Shown here in pieces: positions 54,764-63,586 of a stretch of 64,000 bases of DNA. Position 1 is the first letter of the stretch. Each line of letters starts with the position of its first letter. This DNA comes from Mumia quercus (GTDB taxonomy: Bacteria > Actinomycetota > Actinomycetes > Propionibacteriales > Nocardioidaceae): the NCBI RefSeq assembly GCF_025506335.1, contig NZ_JANZYO010000002.1, positions 296,221 to 360,220 of the forward strand, in the 5' to 3' direction. The translations under genes were made by a program, and so were the position numbers. The notes beneath the pieces are model-generated. The model was given only the letters and a program-made list of their open reading frames with translations, ran no database searches and was not told the origin of the DNA.

Positions 54764-56743
54764 ATGGCCGAGACCTGGGCGTACGAGCGTCATCCGAGTG
54801 CGCCGGGGAGCCCGCACCCCCTCGGCGCCCGTCAGGTCGTCTCGGGAGTCAACTTCGCGATCCACGCTCCTCGCGCCCGTCAGGTCGTGCTCGACCTCCC
54901 GGGCGTCGGGGAGTTCGAGGTCGAGTCGCGGACCGGGTCGGTCTGGCACGTCGAGGTCCTCGGGGTGGGGCCCGGGCAGGAGTACGGCTTCGTCGTCGAC
55001 GGGGTCTCCGTGCTCGACCCGTACGCCCTGCACGTGACCGGCGGGCTCGACGGCAACACCTCGCGGCTGCGGGCGTTCGTCGCCGAGACGGCGTTCGACT
55101 GGGGCGCCGACGTCGCGCCGCGGGTGCCCTGGGACCGCACCGTCCTGTACGAGGCGCACGTGCGCGGTCTGACGATGCGTCATCCCGACGTGCCCGAGGA
55201 GCTCCGTGGCACGTACGCCGGGCTGGCGCACCCGGCGGTCCTGGACCACCTCGTCTCGCTCGGCGTGACCACCGTCGAGCTGCTCCCGGTGCACCACTTC
55301 GTCACCGAGCCGACGATCGCCGAGCGCGGCCTCGTGAACTACTGGGGCTACAACTCCGTCTCCTTCCTCGCCCCGCACGCCCCGTACGCCGCCGGCGACG
55401 ACCCCGTCGGCGAGTTCAAGGAGATGGTGCAGGCCCTGCACGCGCGCGGGCTCGAGGTCGTCCTCGACGTCGTCTACAACCACACCGCGGAGGGTGGCCA
55501 GGACGGTCCGCGGATCCACCTGCGGGCGCTGGACGAAACCGGCTACTACCGCCACGCCCAGGGGCACTACTTCGACGTCACAGGCTGCGGCAACACCGTG
55601 CGCGCCGACTCCGCCGCCGCCTCGGCGCTGATCGTGGAGTCGCTGCGCTACTGGGTGCGCGAGATGCATGTGGACGGGTTCCGGTTCGACCTCGCGTCCG
55701 CGCTGGCGCGGGTGGGACGGGGGCGTGTGGACGTCGCGCAGTCGCTGATCGCGACGATCGGGCGCGACCCGGTGCTGCGTGGGGTGAAGCTGATCGCCGA
55801 GCCGTGGGACGCGAGCATGGACGGCTACCTGGTCGGCGGCTACCCGCACGGCTGGGCGGAGTGGAACGACCGCTTCCGCGACGACGTGCGCGACTTCTGG
55901 CGCGGCGCCGCGCACGGGATCGGCGGTGTCGCAGGGATCGCGCGACGCCTGGCGGGGTCGTCGCAGGAGTTCGAGCCGAGCGGACGACCGCCGCAGGCCT
56001 CGGTGAGCTTCGTGACGGCGCACGACGGGTTCTCGCTGCGCGACCTCGTCTCGTACGACGAGAAGCACAACGAGGCCAACCGCGAGGACAACCGCGACGG
56101 CCACACCGACAACCGCTCGTGGAACTGCGGGGTCGAGGGCGAGACCGACGACGTCGGCGTCCTCTCGCTGCGCCGGCGCCAGTCCGCGAACCTCATCGCC
56201 ACCACGCTGCTCGCCGCCGGGGTGCCGATGCTGCGCGCCGGTGACGAGCATGGTCAGACGCAGGACGGCAACAACAACGCGTACTGCCACGACAGCCCGC
56301 TCACGTGGGTCCCGTGGATCCCGGACGTGGGGTGGGAGCACCTCCGCGGCGTCGTCACCCGGCTGACGGCGCTGCGGGCGGAGCACCCGGCGCTGCGGAC
56401 GACCCGGTTCTTCACCGGCGAGGTCTCGGAGCTGACCGGCCGGCAGGACGTCCGCTGGTTGCATCCCGACGGGCGCGACTGGGAGGAGCACGACTGGCAC
56501 GACACGTCGCTGCACCGGCTCGGCATGGCGCTCGACGGCGGACCGGACGAGCGGTGCGCCGTCCTGCTGCTCAACGCCGGTGGCGAGGCGCTGTCCTGGA
56601 CGTTGCCCGGCGCCCCGTGGCCGGACGCGTACGAGGTCGTGCTCGACACCGCCGACCTGGACCGCTGCGGCCCGTTCGACGGCGAGGTCGCCCCGCACTC
56701 CCTCGTGGTCCTGCTCTCCGCGACCCCCACGCCCCTCCCGTAA
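54764..56743 (+). CDS. glgX: Glycogen debranching enzyme GlgX-like
   Basis: 659 residues from the ATG at 54764 (ATG at 54752 also possible). N-terminal CBM48-type domain (HPLGARQVVSGVNFAIHAPRARQVVLDLPG), then the GH13 barrel: VNYWGYNSVSFLAP, VVLDVVYNHTAEGG, nucleophile Asp in VDGFRFDLASALAR, acid Glu in KLIAEPWDAS and third Asp in FVTAHDGFSLRD, DGNNNAYCHDSPL. It removes short alpha-1,6 branches from glycogen-like glucan. Starts a glycogen/trehalose cluster shared with glgE, treS, maltokinase and glgB. Its stop codon lies inside a palindromic repeat. Confidence 0.95.
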   Translation: MAETWAYERHPSAPGSPHPLGARQVVSGVNFAIHAPRARQVVLDLPGVGEFEVESRTGSVWHVEVLGVGPGQEYGFVVDGVSVLDPYALHVTGGLDGNTSRLRAFVAETAFDWGADVAPRVPWDRTVLYEAHVRGLTMRHPDVPEELRGTYAGLAHPAVLDHLVSLGVTTVELLPVHHFVTEPTIAERGLVNYWGYNSVSFLAPHAPYAAGDDPVGEFKEMVQALHARGLEVVLDVVYNHTAEGGQDGPRIHLRALDETGYYRHAQGHYFDVTGCGNTVRADSAAASALIVESLRYWVREMHVDGFRFDLASALARVGRGRVDVAQSLIATIGRDPVLRGVKLIAEPWDASMDGYLVGGYPHGWAEWNDRFRDDVRDFWRGAAHGIGGVAGIARRLAGSSQEFEPSGRPPQASVSFVTAHDGFSLRDLVSYDEKHNEANREDNRDGHTDNRSWNCGVEGETDDVGVLSLRRRQSANLIATTLLAAGVPMLRAGDEHGQTQDGNNNAYCHDSPLTWVPWIPDVGWEHLRGVVTRLTALRAEHPALRTTRFFTGEVSELTGRQDVRWLHPDGRDWEEHDWHDTSLHRLGMALDGGPDERCAVLLLNAGGEALSWTLPGAPWPDAYEVVLDTADLDRCGPFDGEVAPHSLVVLLSATPTPLP

Positions 56744-56787
56744 CGTCATGCGTTCTGAGGGTCGGAGCCCGCAGGACGTATGACGTC
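56742..56787. repeat. 46-bp palindromic repeat, copy B (glgX/DUF559 3' ends)
   Basis: Same ends and spacing as copy A, with two changes in the left arm (AACGTCATGCG). It contains the last bases of glgX and the stop plus the last 13 codons of the DUF559 gene. Positions 56767-56790 are identical to 57821-57844 of copy C, in the same orientation. As a hairpin between convergent genes it could also terminate transcription. Confidence 0.8.
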
Positions 56788-57729
56788 CGGAGGGGTCCAC
56801 CCGCCGGCGACGAGCGCCTCGACGATCTGCCCGAAGAAGGCGTCCACCGCCACGCGCAGGCCGAGCAGAGGGAGCCGGAGCACCGTCGCGTCGCGCAGCG
56901 TCACCGCGTTGTGGCGCAGCGCGTCGTTGACGAGGTTCTGCGCGAACGCGTGGTGGATGCCGTCGATCTCGACGACGACCGCGAACGCCTCCCAGACGAC
57001 GTCGAGGTAGATCCGGCCGTCGCGTCCCCGCCGTACGACCTGTCGATCCGGCTCGGGCAGACCGCGCCGGCGCGCCATCCCGGCGAAGTCGAGCTCACCG
57101 AGCGACTGCGCCCCGCCGATGAGGTCCAGCACGATCATCTCCACGAAGCGTCGACGGCGGTCGCGTCGCACGTCGAGCAGCGCGGCCCCGATCCGTTCGG
57201 CCGTCGTGAGCCGCTGCTGGACGACCATCGCGAGCAGCGTCGCCGCCTCCCGATCCGTGCGCGCCCACAACGCTCCCCGTACGGCGGCGATCCAGGGCCA
57301 GACGCGCGGAATCCCGGCGCCGACACGGTCGGACGGACGCAGCCGCCTCGTCTGCCGGATGTCGATCCCCGCGATCTTCACGACCCGGGCCCCACGCGGC
57401 ACCGACACCCGTACGGCGGGGATCGTGAACCCCGTGAGCCCCGCGGCGACGAGGGCGCTGACCCCGTCGAGGACGCCGCGTGCTCCGGCCTCGATGACCG
57501 CGTGCCACAGCATCGCGTCGCCTGCGAGGTCACCGGTGTGGACAGCGATGGTCTGGCGCCCGTGCAACCTCCACCGCTGCGCCCTCAGCTCCGCGTCGAC
57601 CTCCCAACGACTGAGCCCCATCCCGTACAGCTGTCGGCGGGACAGAACCCCGTCCTGCGTCTGCGCCTCGCGCCCTACCCGACGGCGCCGCGCGCGCCGT
57701 ACCTCGTCCCTCGTCATCTGCTGGTGCAT
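56746..57729 (-). CDS. DUF559 endonuclease-like protein with AbiEi-type N-terminus
   Basis: 327 residues from the ATG at 57729 (ATG at 57717 possible). The N-terminal part (about 15-60, QDGVLSRRQLYGMGLSRWEVDAELRAQRWRLHGRQTIAVH) resembles the winged helix of AbiEi-like proteins. The C-terminal DUF559 domain (about 225-315) has a PD-(D/E)xK/Vsr-like pattern: Asp in YLDVVWEAFAVVVEIDGIHHA followed by N-DALRHN and a final strand. Nuclease activity is a family-level guess. The last 13 residues (DVIRPAGSDPQNA) are encoded by a palindromic repeat, and a second copy lies 67 bp upstream of the start. It separates glgX from glgE. Confidence 0.85.
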   Translation of the reverse strand: MHQQMTRDEVRRARRRRVGREAQTQDGVLSRRQLYGMGLSRWEVDAELRAQRWRLHGRQTIAVHTGDLAGDAMLWHAVIEAGARGVLDGVSALVAAGLTGFTIPAVRVSVPRGARVVKIAGIDIRQTRRLRPSDRVGAGIPRVWPWIAAVRGALWARTDREAATLLAMVVQQRLTTAERIGAALLDVRRDRRRRFVEMIVLDLIGGAQSLGELDFAGMARRRGLPEPDRQVVRRGRDGRIYLDVVWEAFAVVVEIDGIHHAFAQNLVNDALRHNAVTLRDATVLRLPLLGLRVAVDAFFGQIVEALVAGGWTPPDVIRPAGSDPQNA

Positions 57730-57795
57730 GCCGTGAGCGTGTGTCCGCCAAGACCCTGCGGGCTCGTCTACGCCACCACCTGTGGACGACGCCAG

Positions 57796-57841
57796 GACGT
57801 CATACGAATCGGTGGTCCCCGCCCGCAGGACGTATGACGTC
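57796..57841. repeat. 46-bp palindromic repeat, copy C (upstream of DUF559 and glgE)
   Basis: Perfect GACGTCATACG/CGTATGACGTC ends around 24 bases. It lies in the divergent region between the DUF559 gene start and the glgE promoter, ending 29 bases before the glgE -10 box. Its right half is identical over 24 bases to copy B. Confidence 0.85.
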
Positions 57842-57870
57842 CGGGCGAGAGGGGCGGGGGCCAGGTCGGA

Positions 57871-57876
57871 TAGCGT
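57871..57876 (+). promoter_or_regulatory. -10 box of glgE, leaderless start
   Basis: TAGCGT, seven bases, then ATG at 57884. The 13 bases from CGT through the ATG are identical to those before treS. Confidence 0.5.
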
Positions 57877-57883
57877 GGCGCGC

Positions 57884-59815
57884 ATGCTGCGTATCCCAGT
57901 GATGGACGTGTGCCCGGTCGTCGAGCACGGGGAGTACGCCGCGAAGGCGACGGTCGGCGAGCCGTTCCCGATCCGTGCGCGCATCTTCCGCGAGGGCCAC
58001 GACGACCTCGGCGCCGGCGTCGTGCTGACCGGCCCGGACGGCAAGGAGCGGCCGCTGCTCGCGCTCCCCCACCTCGACAACGACCACCACGAGCTGTGGG
58101 TGACCCTCGACGAGGTCGGCCCCTGGTCGTACCGCATCGAGACCTGGTCGGACCCGTACGGCACGTGGCTGCACGACGCGCCGATCAAGGTCGCCGCCGA
58201 CGTCGACGCCGAGCTGATGCCGGTCGAGGGCGCGCTGCTGCTCGAGCGCGCCGCCACGGCTCTCCCCCGCGGGCGGACCGCCGAGCGCGCGACGTTGCGC
58301 ACGGCCGCCAAGATCCTGCGTGACAAGAACCGTCCTCCCGCCGAGCGCCTGGAGGCCGCGACCACGCCTGAGGTGCTAGAGGTGATGAGCCGGTTCCCGC
58401 TGCGCGACCTGCTCGGCAGCACGGCGGCGTACCCGCTCTTCGCCGACCGGGAGCGCGCCCTCGCGGGCGCCTGGTACGAGCTGTTCCCCCGCTCGTACGG
58501 CGGGTTGCGCGCGGCGGTCGGCGAGCTGGACCGCGTGGCCGCGATGGGGTTCGACGTCGTCTACCTGCCGCCGATCCACCCGATCGGACGGGTCAACCGC
58601 AAGGGGCGCAACAACGCGCTCGTCGCCGAGCCGGGCGACCCTGGCTCGCCGTGGGCGATCGGCGCTGCGGAGGGAGGCCACGACGCCGTGCACCCCGAGC
58701 TCGGCACCCTCGAGGACCTCGACGCGTTCGTCGCCGCGACCCGCGAGCGCGGGATGGAGGTGGCGCTCGACCTGGCGCTGCAGTGCGCGCCCGACCACCC
58801 CTGGGTCAAGGCGCACCCCGAGTGGTTCACCCACCGCGCCGACGGCACGATCGCGTACGCGGAGAACCCGCCGAAGAAGTACCAGGACATCTACCCGCTC
58901 AACTTCGACACCGACCCCGACGGCCTGTACGAGGAGGTGCTGCGGGTCGTGCGTCACTGGATGGCGCACGGGATCCGGATCTTCCGCGTCGACAACCCGC
59001 ACACCAAACCGGTGCCGTTCTGGGAGCGGCTCCTCGCCGAGGTGCGCCGCACCGACCCCGACGTCGTGTTCCTCGCCGAGGCGTTCACCCGGCCGGCGAT
59101 GATGCGCGCGCTCGGCACGGTCGGCTTCCACCAGTCGTACACGTACTTCACGTGGCGCGAGACCAAGGAGGAGCTCGAGGCGTACCTCGAAGAGGTCTCC
59201 GGCCGCAAGGCGGCGGTGATGCGTCCCGCGTTCTGGGTGAACACGCCCGACATCCTCCCCGTGCACCTCCAGACCGGCGATCCGGCGATGTTCCGGCTGC
59301 GTGCCGTGCTGGCCGCGACCGGGGCACCGACGTGGGGCATGTACTCGGGCTTCGAGATCCTCGAGCACACCCCGCTGCGCCCGGGGTCGGAGGAGTATCT
59401 CGACTCGGAGAAGTACGAGGTCAAGCACCGTGACTTCGACGTCCCGCAGTCGCTGGCACCGTTCGTCGCCCGGCTCAACGAGATCCGGCGCGAGCACCCG
59501 GCGCTGCGCCAGCTGCACCGGCTGCGCGTGCACGAGACGGAGTCGGACCAGATCCTGTGCTTCTCCCGGCGACACCTCGACGAGAGCGGTCCGGAGGTGC
59601 GCGACGACGTGGTGATCGTGGTCGCCAACCTGGAGCCGTCGCTCACCCACGAGACGACCGTCCACCTCGACCTCCCGGCGCTCGGGATCGGGTGGGGTGA
59701 ACGGTTCACCGTCCGCGACGAGCTGACCGGTGAGGTGTTCGAGTGGGGCGAGGACGACTACGTGAAGCTCGGCGGCGACTCCCCCGTCGCGCACGTGCTG
59801 ACCGTCGTGCGCTGA
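57884..59815 (+). CDS. glgE: Alpha-1,4-glucan:maltose-1-phosphate maltosyltransferase
   Basis: 643 residues from the ATG at 57884, beginning MLRIPVMDVCPVVEHGEYAAKATVGE as GlgE proteins do. N-terminal domain N and helical insert S (about 115-185), then a GH13_3 barrel with GFDVVYLPPIHPIGRVNRKGRNN, ALQCAPDHPWVKAHPEWF, nucleophile Asp in IRIFRVDNPHTKPVPFWE and Glu in VVFLAEAFTRP. FWVNTPDILPVHLQ and GMYSGFEILEH complete the family pattern. It extends glucan with maltosyl units from maltose-1-phosphate made by the downstream TreS-maltokinase pair. Confidence 0.96.
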   Translation: MLRIPVMDVCPVVEHGEYAAKATVGEPFPIRARIFREGHDDLGAGVVLTGPDGKERPLLALPHLDNDHHELWVTLDEVGPWSYRIETWSDPYGTWLHDAPIKVAADVDAELMPVEGALLLERAATALPRGRTAERATLRTAAKILRDKNRPPAERLEAATTPEVLEVMSRFPLRDLLGSTAAYPLFADRERALAGAWYELFPRSYGGLRAAVGELDRVAAMGFDVVYLPPIHPIGRVNRKGRNNALVAEPGDPGSPWAIGAAEGGHDAVHPELGTLEDLDAFVAATRERGMEVALDLALQCAPDHPWVKAHPEWFTHRADGTIAYAENPPKKYQDIYPLNFDTDPDGLYEEVLRVVRHWMAHGIRIFRVDNPHTKPVPFWERLLAEVRRTDPDVVFLAEAFTRPAMMRALGTVGFHQSYTYFTWRETKEELEAYLEEVSGRKAAVMRPAFWVNTPDILPVHLQTGDPAMFRLRAVLAATGAPTWGMYSGFEILEHTPLRPGSEEYLDSEKYEVKHRDFDVPQSLAPFVARLNEIRREHPALRQLHRLRVHETESDQILCFSRRHLDESGPEVRDDVVIVVANLEPSLTHETTVHLDLPALGIGWGERFTVRDELTGEVFEWGEDDYVKLGGDSPVAHVLTVVR

Positions 59816-59821
59816 GCGCCG

Positions 59822-60343
59822 CTAGTCGACCAGGGATCCGCGGCGGAGCATGTCGAGGTAGTCGTACGCGTCCGCGAGACGCATCGTGGTCCGGCGGCGC
59901 AGCAGCTTGAGCGCACGCGGGCGACCGAACCGCCGCTGGAGCATCTCGCGCAGCTCGTCGGCCAAGGCGTCGTCGACCTCGTCGTGCTCGAGGTTCGCGG
60001 CGTCGGCGTAGGCCTGCGCGATCATCCGCTGCTCGACCGCCTCGGCCCACTCCTCGATCCGGGCCTTGGCCTGCAGCAGCGACATGTCCGTGCTCGCGTG
60101 CAGGAGACGGACGGCCTCCATCCTGCGCCCGGTCTGGAGCAGCCGGGTGATCTCCGAACGTGTCACGTTGTCCAGGGGCCGGTTGCCGCGGGTCTGGAGG
60201 TGTGCCTTCTCCAGCTCCGGCGCTACGGGGATCAGCACACGGCCCGTGACGGGCTCGGGCGGGTCGCGGCGGCTCGCCCACCACACCACGACGGCACCGA
60301 TGGCGATCCCGCAGAGCAGGGCGGCGAGCGCGGCCAGGAGCAT
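59822..60343 (-). CDS. Membrane-anchored protein with ribosomal-L7/L12-C-terminal-like repeats
   Basis: 173 residues from the ATG at 60343, chosen because TAGGCT lies six bases upstream. One N-terminal membrane helix (1-22). Two helical segments resemble the L7/L12 C-terminal pattern of G-R-x-x-A-x-x-L-x6-L-x-x-[30 protein letters not shown] (about 69-97) and [28 protein letters not shown] (about 138-165). It is opposite in direction to, and wedged between, glgE and treS. Cytoplasmic-facing scaffold or regulator is a guess; no function known. Confidence 0.8.
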   Translation of the reverse strand: MLLAALAALLCGIAIGAVVVWWASRRDPPEPVTGRVLIPVAPELEKAHLQTRGNRPLDNVTRSEITRLLQTGRRMEAVRLLHASTDMSLLQAKARIEEWAEAVEQRMIAQAYADAANLEHDEVDDALADELREMLQRRFGRPRALKLLRRRTTMRLADAYDYLDMLRRGSLVD

Positions 60344-60349
60344 GGGCAC

Positions 60350-60355
60350 AGCCTA
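60350..60355 (-). promoter_or_regulatory. -10 box of the L7/L12-like gene, leaderless start
   Basis: TAGGCT on the minus strand, six bases, then ATG at 60343. It argues against the GTG at 60349. Confidence 0.5.
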
Positions 60356-60402
60356 GTGGCGCGCAGGCGCCCGACCGTGGAGGCGGACACGAGGCAGGGG
60401 GT

Positions 60403-60408
60403 TATCGT
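60403..60408 (+). promoter_or_regulatory. -10 box of treS, leaderless start
   Basis: TATCGT, seven bases (GGCGCGC), then ATG at 60416. The spacer is identical to that of glgE, suggesting shared control of the two genes. Confidence 0.5.
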
Positions 60409-60415
60409 GGCGCGC

Positions 60416-62125
60416 ATGAACGCCCCCGCCCCTACGCCGGCGTCCCTCCCCGACCGGCGTGACGACGACCCGCTGTGGTTCCAGCGCGCCGTCTTCTACG
60501 AAGTGCTCGTCCGCTCGTTCCACGACTCGACCGGCGACGGCATCGGCGACCTGGCCGGCCTGACGAGCAAGCTGGACTACCTGGCGTGGCTCGGCGTGGA
60601 CTGCCTGTGGCTGCCCCCGTTCTTCCCCTCGCCGCTGCGCGACGGCGGCTACGACGTCGCCGACTACACCTCGGTCTCGCCCGAGCTCGGCACCGTCGAG
60701 GACTTCAAGGAGCTCCTCGACGCCGCCCACGCCCGCGGCATCCGCATCATCATCGACGTCGTCATGAACCACACCTCGGACGCGCACCCGTGGTTCCAGG
60801 CGTCGCGCACCGACCCGGACGGCCCGTACGGCGACTTCTACGTCTGGCGCGACACCGACGAGGCGTACGCCGACACCCGCATCATCTTCGTCGACACCGA
60901 GGCGTCCAACTGGACGTACGACCCGGTGCGCGGGCAGTACTACTGGCACCGCTTCTACGGGCACCAGCCCGACCTCAACTTCGAGAACCCCGCCGTCCAC
61001 GAGGCGATGATGGAGGCGCTGCGGTTCTGGCTCGACCTGGGAGTCGACGGGTTCCGGCTCGACGCGGTCCCGTACCTGTACGAGGAGGAGGGCACGAACT
61101 GCGAGAACCTCCCCCGGACCCACGAGTTCCTCAAGAAGGTCCGCCGCTACGTCGACGACCACTACCCCGGCCGCGTGCTGCTCGCCGAGGCGAACCAGTG
61201 GCCCTCCGACGTGGTGGACTACTTCGGTGACCCCGAGGTCGGCGGCGACGAGTGCCACATGTGCTTCCACTTCCCGGTGATGCCGCGCCTGTTCATGGGC
61301 GTGCGTAGGGAGTCGCGCTACCCGATCAGCGAGATCATGGAGCAGACGCCCGACATCCCCGACGGCTGCCAGTGGGGCATCTTCCTCCGCAACCACGACG
61401 AGCTGACCCTCGAGATGGTGACCGACGAGGACCGCGACTACATGTGGCGCGAGTACGCCACCGACCCGCGGATGAAGGCCAACATCGGCATCCGTCGGCG
61501 CCTCGCCCCGCTGCTCGACAACGACACCAACCGCATGGAGCTGTTCACGGCGCTGCTGCTGAGCCTCCCGGGCTCGCCGGTGCTCTACTACGGCGACGAG
61601 ATCGGGATGGGCGACAACATCTGGCTCGGTGACCGCGACGGCGTCCGTACGCCGATGCAGTGGACGCCGGACCGCAACGCCGGCTTCTCCGTGGCGACCC
61701 CGGGCAAGCTCAGCCTTCCGGTGATCATGGATCCGGTCTTCGGCTACCAGGCCGTCAACGTGGAGGCGCAGCAGGAGAACACCTCCTCGCTGCTGCACTG
61801 GACGCGCCGCATGATCCACATCCGCAAGCAGCACCGTGCCTTCGGCGTCGGGACGTTCCGTGACCTCGGCGGCTCGAACCCGTCGGTGTTCTCGTTCGTC
61901 CGCGAGCACGACGGCGACGTGATGCTGTGCGTCAACAACCTGTCGCGGTTCCCGCAGCCGGTCGAGCTCGACCTGCACGCGTACGAGGGCATCCGGCCGG
62001 TCGAGATGTTCGGCGGCGTCGAGTTCCCCGCGATCGGCGAGCTGCCGTACCTGCTGACGCTGGCCGGCCACGGCTTCTACTGGTTCCGCCTGGGCCGTAC
62101 GGTCGACACCGAGGAGGCCAGATGA
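60416..62125 (+). CDS. treS: Trehalose synthase (maltose alpha-D-glucosyltransferase)
   Basis: 569 residues. GH13_16: [76 protein letters not shown], nucleophile Asp in [23 protein letters not shown], Glu in [10 protein letters not shown] and third Asp in [12 protein letters not shown], with [29 protein letters not shown]. It interconverts trehalose and maltose. Its stop overlaps the maltokinase start (ATGA). Length is that of TreS without a fused kinase. Confidence 0.97.
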   Translation: MNAPAPTPASLPDRRDDDPLWFQRAVFYEVLVRSFHDSTGDGIGDLAGLTSKLDYLAWLGVDCLWLPPFFPSPLRDGGYDVADYTSVSPELGTVEDFKELLDAAHARGIRIIIDVVMNHTSDAHPWFQASRTDPDGPYGDFYVWRDTDEAYADTRIIFVDTEASNWTYDPVRGQYYWHRFYGHQPDLNFENPAVHEAMMEALRFWLDLGVDGFRLDAVPYLYEEEGTNCENLPRTHEFLKKVRRYVDDHYPGRVLLAEANQWPSDVVDYFGDPEVGGDECHMCFHFPVMPRLFMGVRRESRYPISEIMEQTPDIPDGCQWGIFLRNHDELTLEMVTDEDRDYMWREYATDPRMKANIGIRRRLAPLLDNDTNRMELFTALLLSLPGSPVLYYGDEIGMGDNIWLGDRDGVRTPMQWTPDRNAGFSVATPGKLSLPVIMDPVFGYQAVNVEAQQENTSSLLHWTRRMIHIRKQHRAFGVGTFRDLGGSNPSVFSFVREHDGDVMLCVNNLSRFPQPVELDLHAYEGIRPVEMFGGVEFPAIGELPYLLTLAGHGFYWFRLGRTVDTEEAR

Positions 62126-63549
62126 GCAACGAGCGCACTGTCCAGGGCCGGCGCGAGGTTCTCGACTACCTGGTCCGCCAGCGGTGGTTCGCCGGCGACG
62201 GCGAGGGGTGGGAGCTGGCCGCGATCGCGCCGCGGGGGTGGCTCCAGCGCCCGTCGACGGGGCTCGGGGTGCGCTTCGAGCTCGTGACCGTACGAGGTCC
62301 TGGCGGCGGCACGCAGACGTACAACATGCCGCTGGCCTACCGCCAGGAGCCGGTCGAGGCGAACGCGTACGGGCTCCTCGGCGTGTACGCGCCGGGGGCG
62401 GGCGAGATGGCGGACGAGCTGTACGTCTACGACGCCCTCCACGACCCCGACGCGCGGCAGGTCCTCGTACGAGGGTTCTTCGGCGAGACGCCCGACGACA
62501 CCACGTACACCTCGCTGCTGCCGTCCGACGACGACGGCGAGCCCGTGATCGGCCCCGAGTCGGGGTCGGTCCTGCTGGCCGTGGAGCAGTCCAACACCTC
62601 GATGGTGATCGACGAGACAGCGCTGATGAAGGTCTTCCGCAAGGTCGTGGCCGGGCGCAACCCCGACGTTGAGGTGCACGACGCCCTCGCGGGGCCCGGC
62701 GACGAGGCGATCGCGACGCTGTGGGGCGTCATCAGCACGACCACCGACGGGCCCGACGCCACCTCGTACGACCTCGCCATGCTGCAGCGGTTCCTGCGGA
62801 CGGCGAGCAACGGCTGGGACAGCGCGCGGGCGAGCGTGCGCGACCTCCTGGCCGAGCCCGAGCTGGCACCCGAGGACGCGGGCGGCGACTTCGCCGGCGA
62901 GTCCGAACGGCTGGGTGAGACCGTCCGGCTCGTCCATGCCCTGATGGCAGAGCACCTCGAGACCGCGACGTGGGGCGAGGCCGACCTGGTCGCGCTCGCG
63001 GACAAGCTCGACGCCCGTCTCGCCGACGTCCTCTCCCGCACGCCCGACCTGGAGCCGTACGCCGACGCGGCGCGTGCGCGCTACGACCGGCTCCGCTCCG
63101 CGCCGGTCCCGGTGCTCGCGCAGCGCGTCCACGGCGACCTGCACCTCGGGCAGACGCTGCGGACGACGGCGGGTTGGAAGCTCATCGACTTCGAGGGCGA
63201 GCCGACGGCGCCGCTGGCGGCCCGCGTCGCGCTGGACTCGGCGTGGCGCGACGTCGCGGGCATGCTCCGCTCGTTCGACTACGCCGCGCACTCCTACCTC
63301 GTCCAGACCGGTGGCGGTGAGGGTGACCAGGTCACCCGTGCGCAGGCCTGGGTGGACCGCAACCGGCAGGCGTTCCTTCGCGGGTACGACGGCCCAGACT
63401 CCGCCGACACCTCCACGGAGCCCGTCTCGGACCTGCTCGCGGCGTACGAGATGGACAAGGCTCTGTACGAGTACGTCTACGAGCGCGACCACCGGCCCGA
63501 CTGGGCGGCGATCCCGCACGCCGCGCTCGAGCGCATGCTGGGTGGCTGA
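62122..63549 (+). CDS. mak: Maltokinase
   Basis: 475 residues. N-terminal cap domain with [14 protein letters not shown] (about 14-27) and a bi-lobed aminoglycoside-phosphotransferase-like kinase: catalytic [10 protein letters not shown] (about 336-345), metal-binding IDFEGEP (about 354-360) and [17 protein letters not shown]. Phosphorylates maltose to maltose-1-phosphate with ATP (Pep2/Mak). Translationally coupled to treS, so maltose from trehalose is directly channelled toward GlgE. Confidence 0.96.
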   Translation: MSNERTVQGRREVLDYLVRQRWFAGDGEGWELAAIAPRGWLQRPSTGLGVRFELVTVRGPGGGTQTYNMPLAYRQEPVEANAYGLLGVYAPGAGEMADELYVYDALHDPDARQVLVRGFFGETPDDTTYTSLLPSDDDGEPVIGPESGSVLLAVEQSNTSMVIDETALMKVFRKVVAGRNPDVEVHDALAGPGDEAIATLWGVISTTTDGPDATSYDLAMLQRFLRTASNGWDSARASVRDLLAEPELAPEDAGGDFAGESERLGETVRLVHALMAEHLETATWGEADLVALADKLDARLADVLSRTPDLEPYADAARARYDRLRSAPVPVLAQRVHGDLHLGQTLRTTAGWKLIDFEGEPTAPLAARVALDSAWRDVAGMLRSFDYAAHSYLVQTGGGEGDQVTRAQAWVDRNRQAFLRGYDGPDSADTSTEPVSDLLAAYEMDKALYEYVYERDHRPDWAAIPHAALERMLGG

Positions 63550-63586
63550 GACCTGGCCTCGCAGCACCCATGAAAGACTCCACCGC

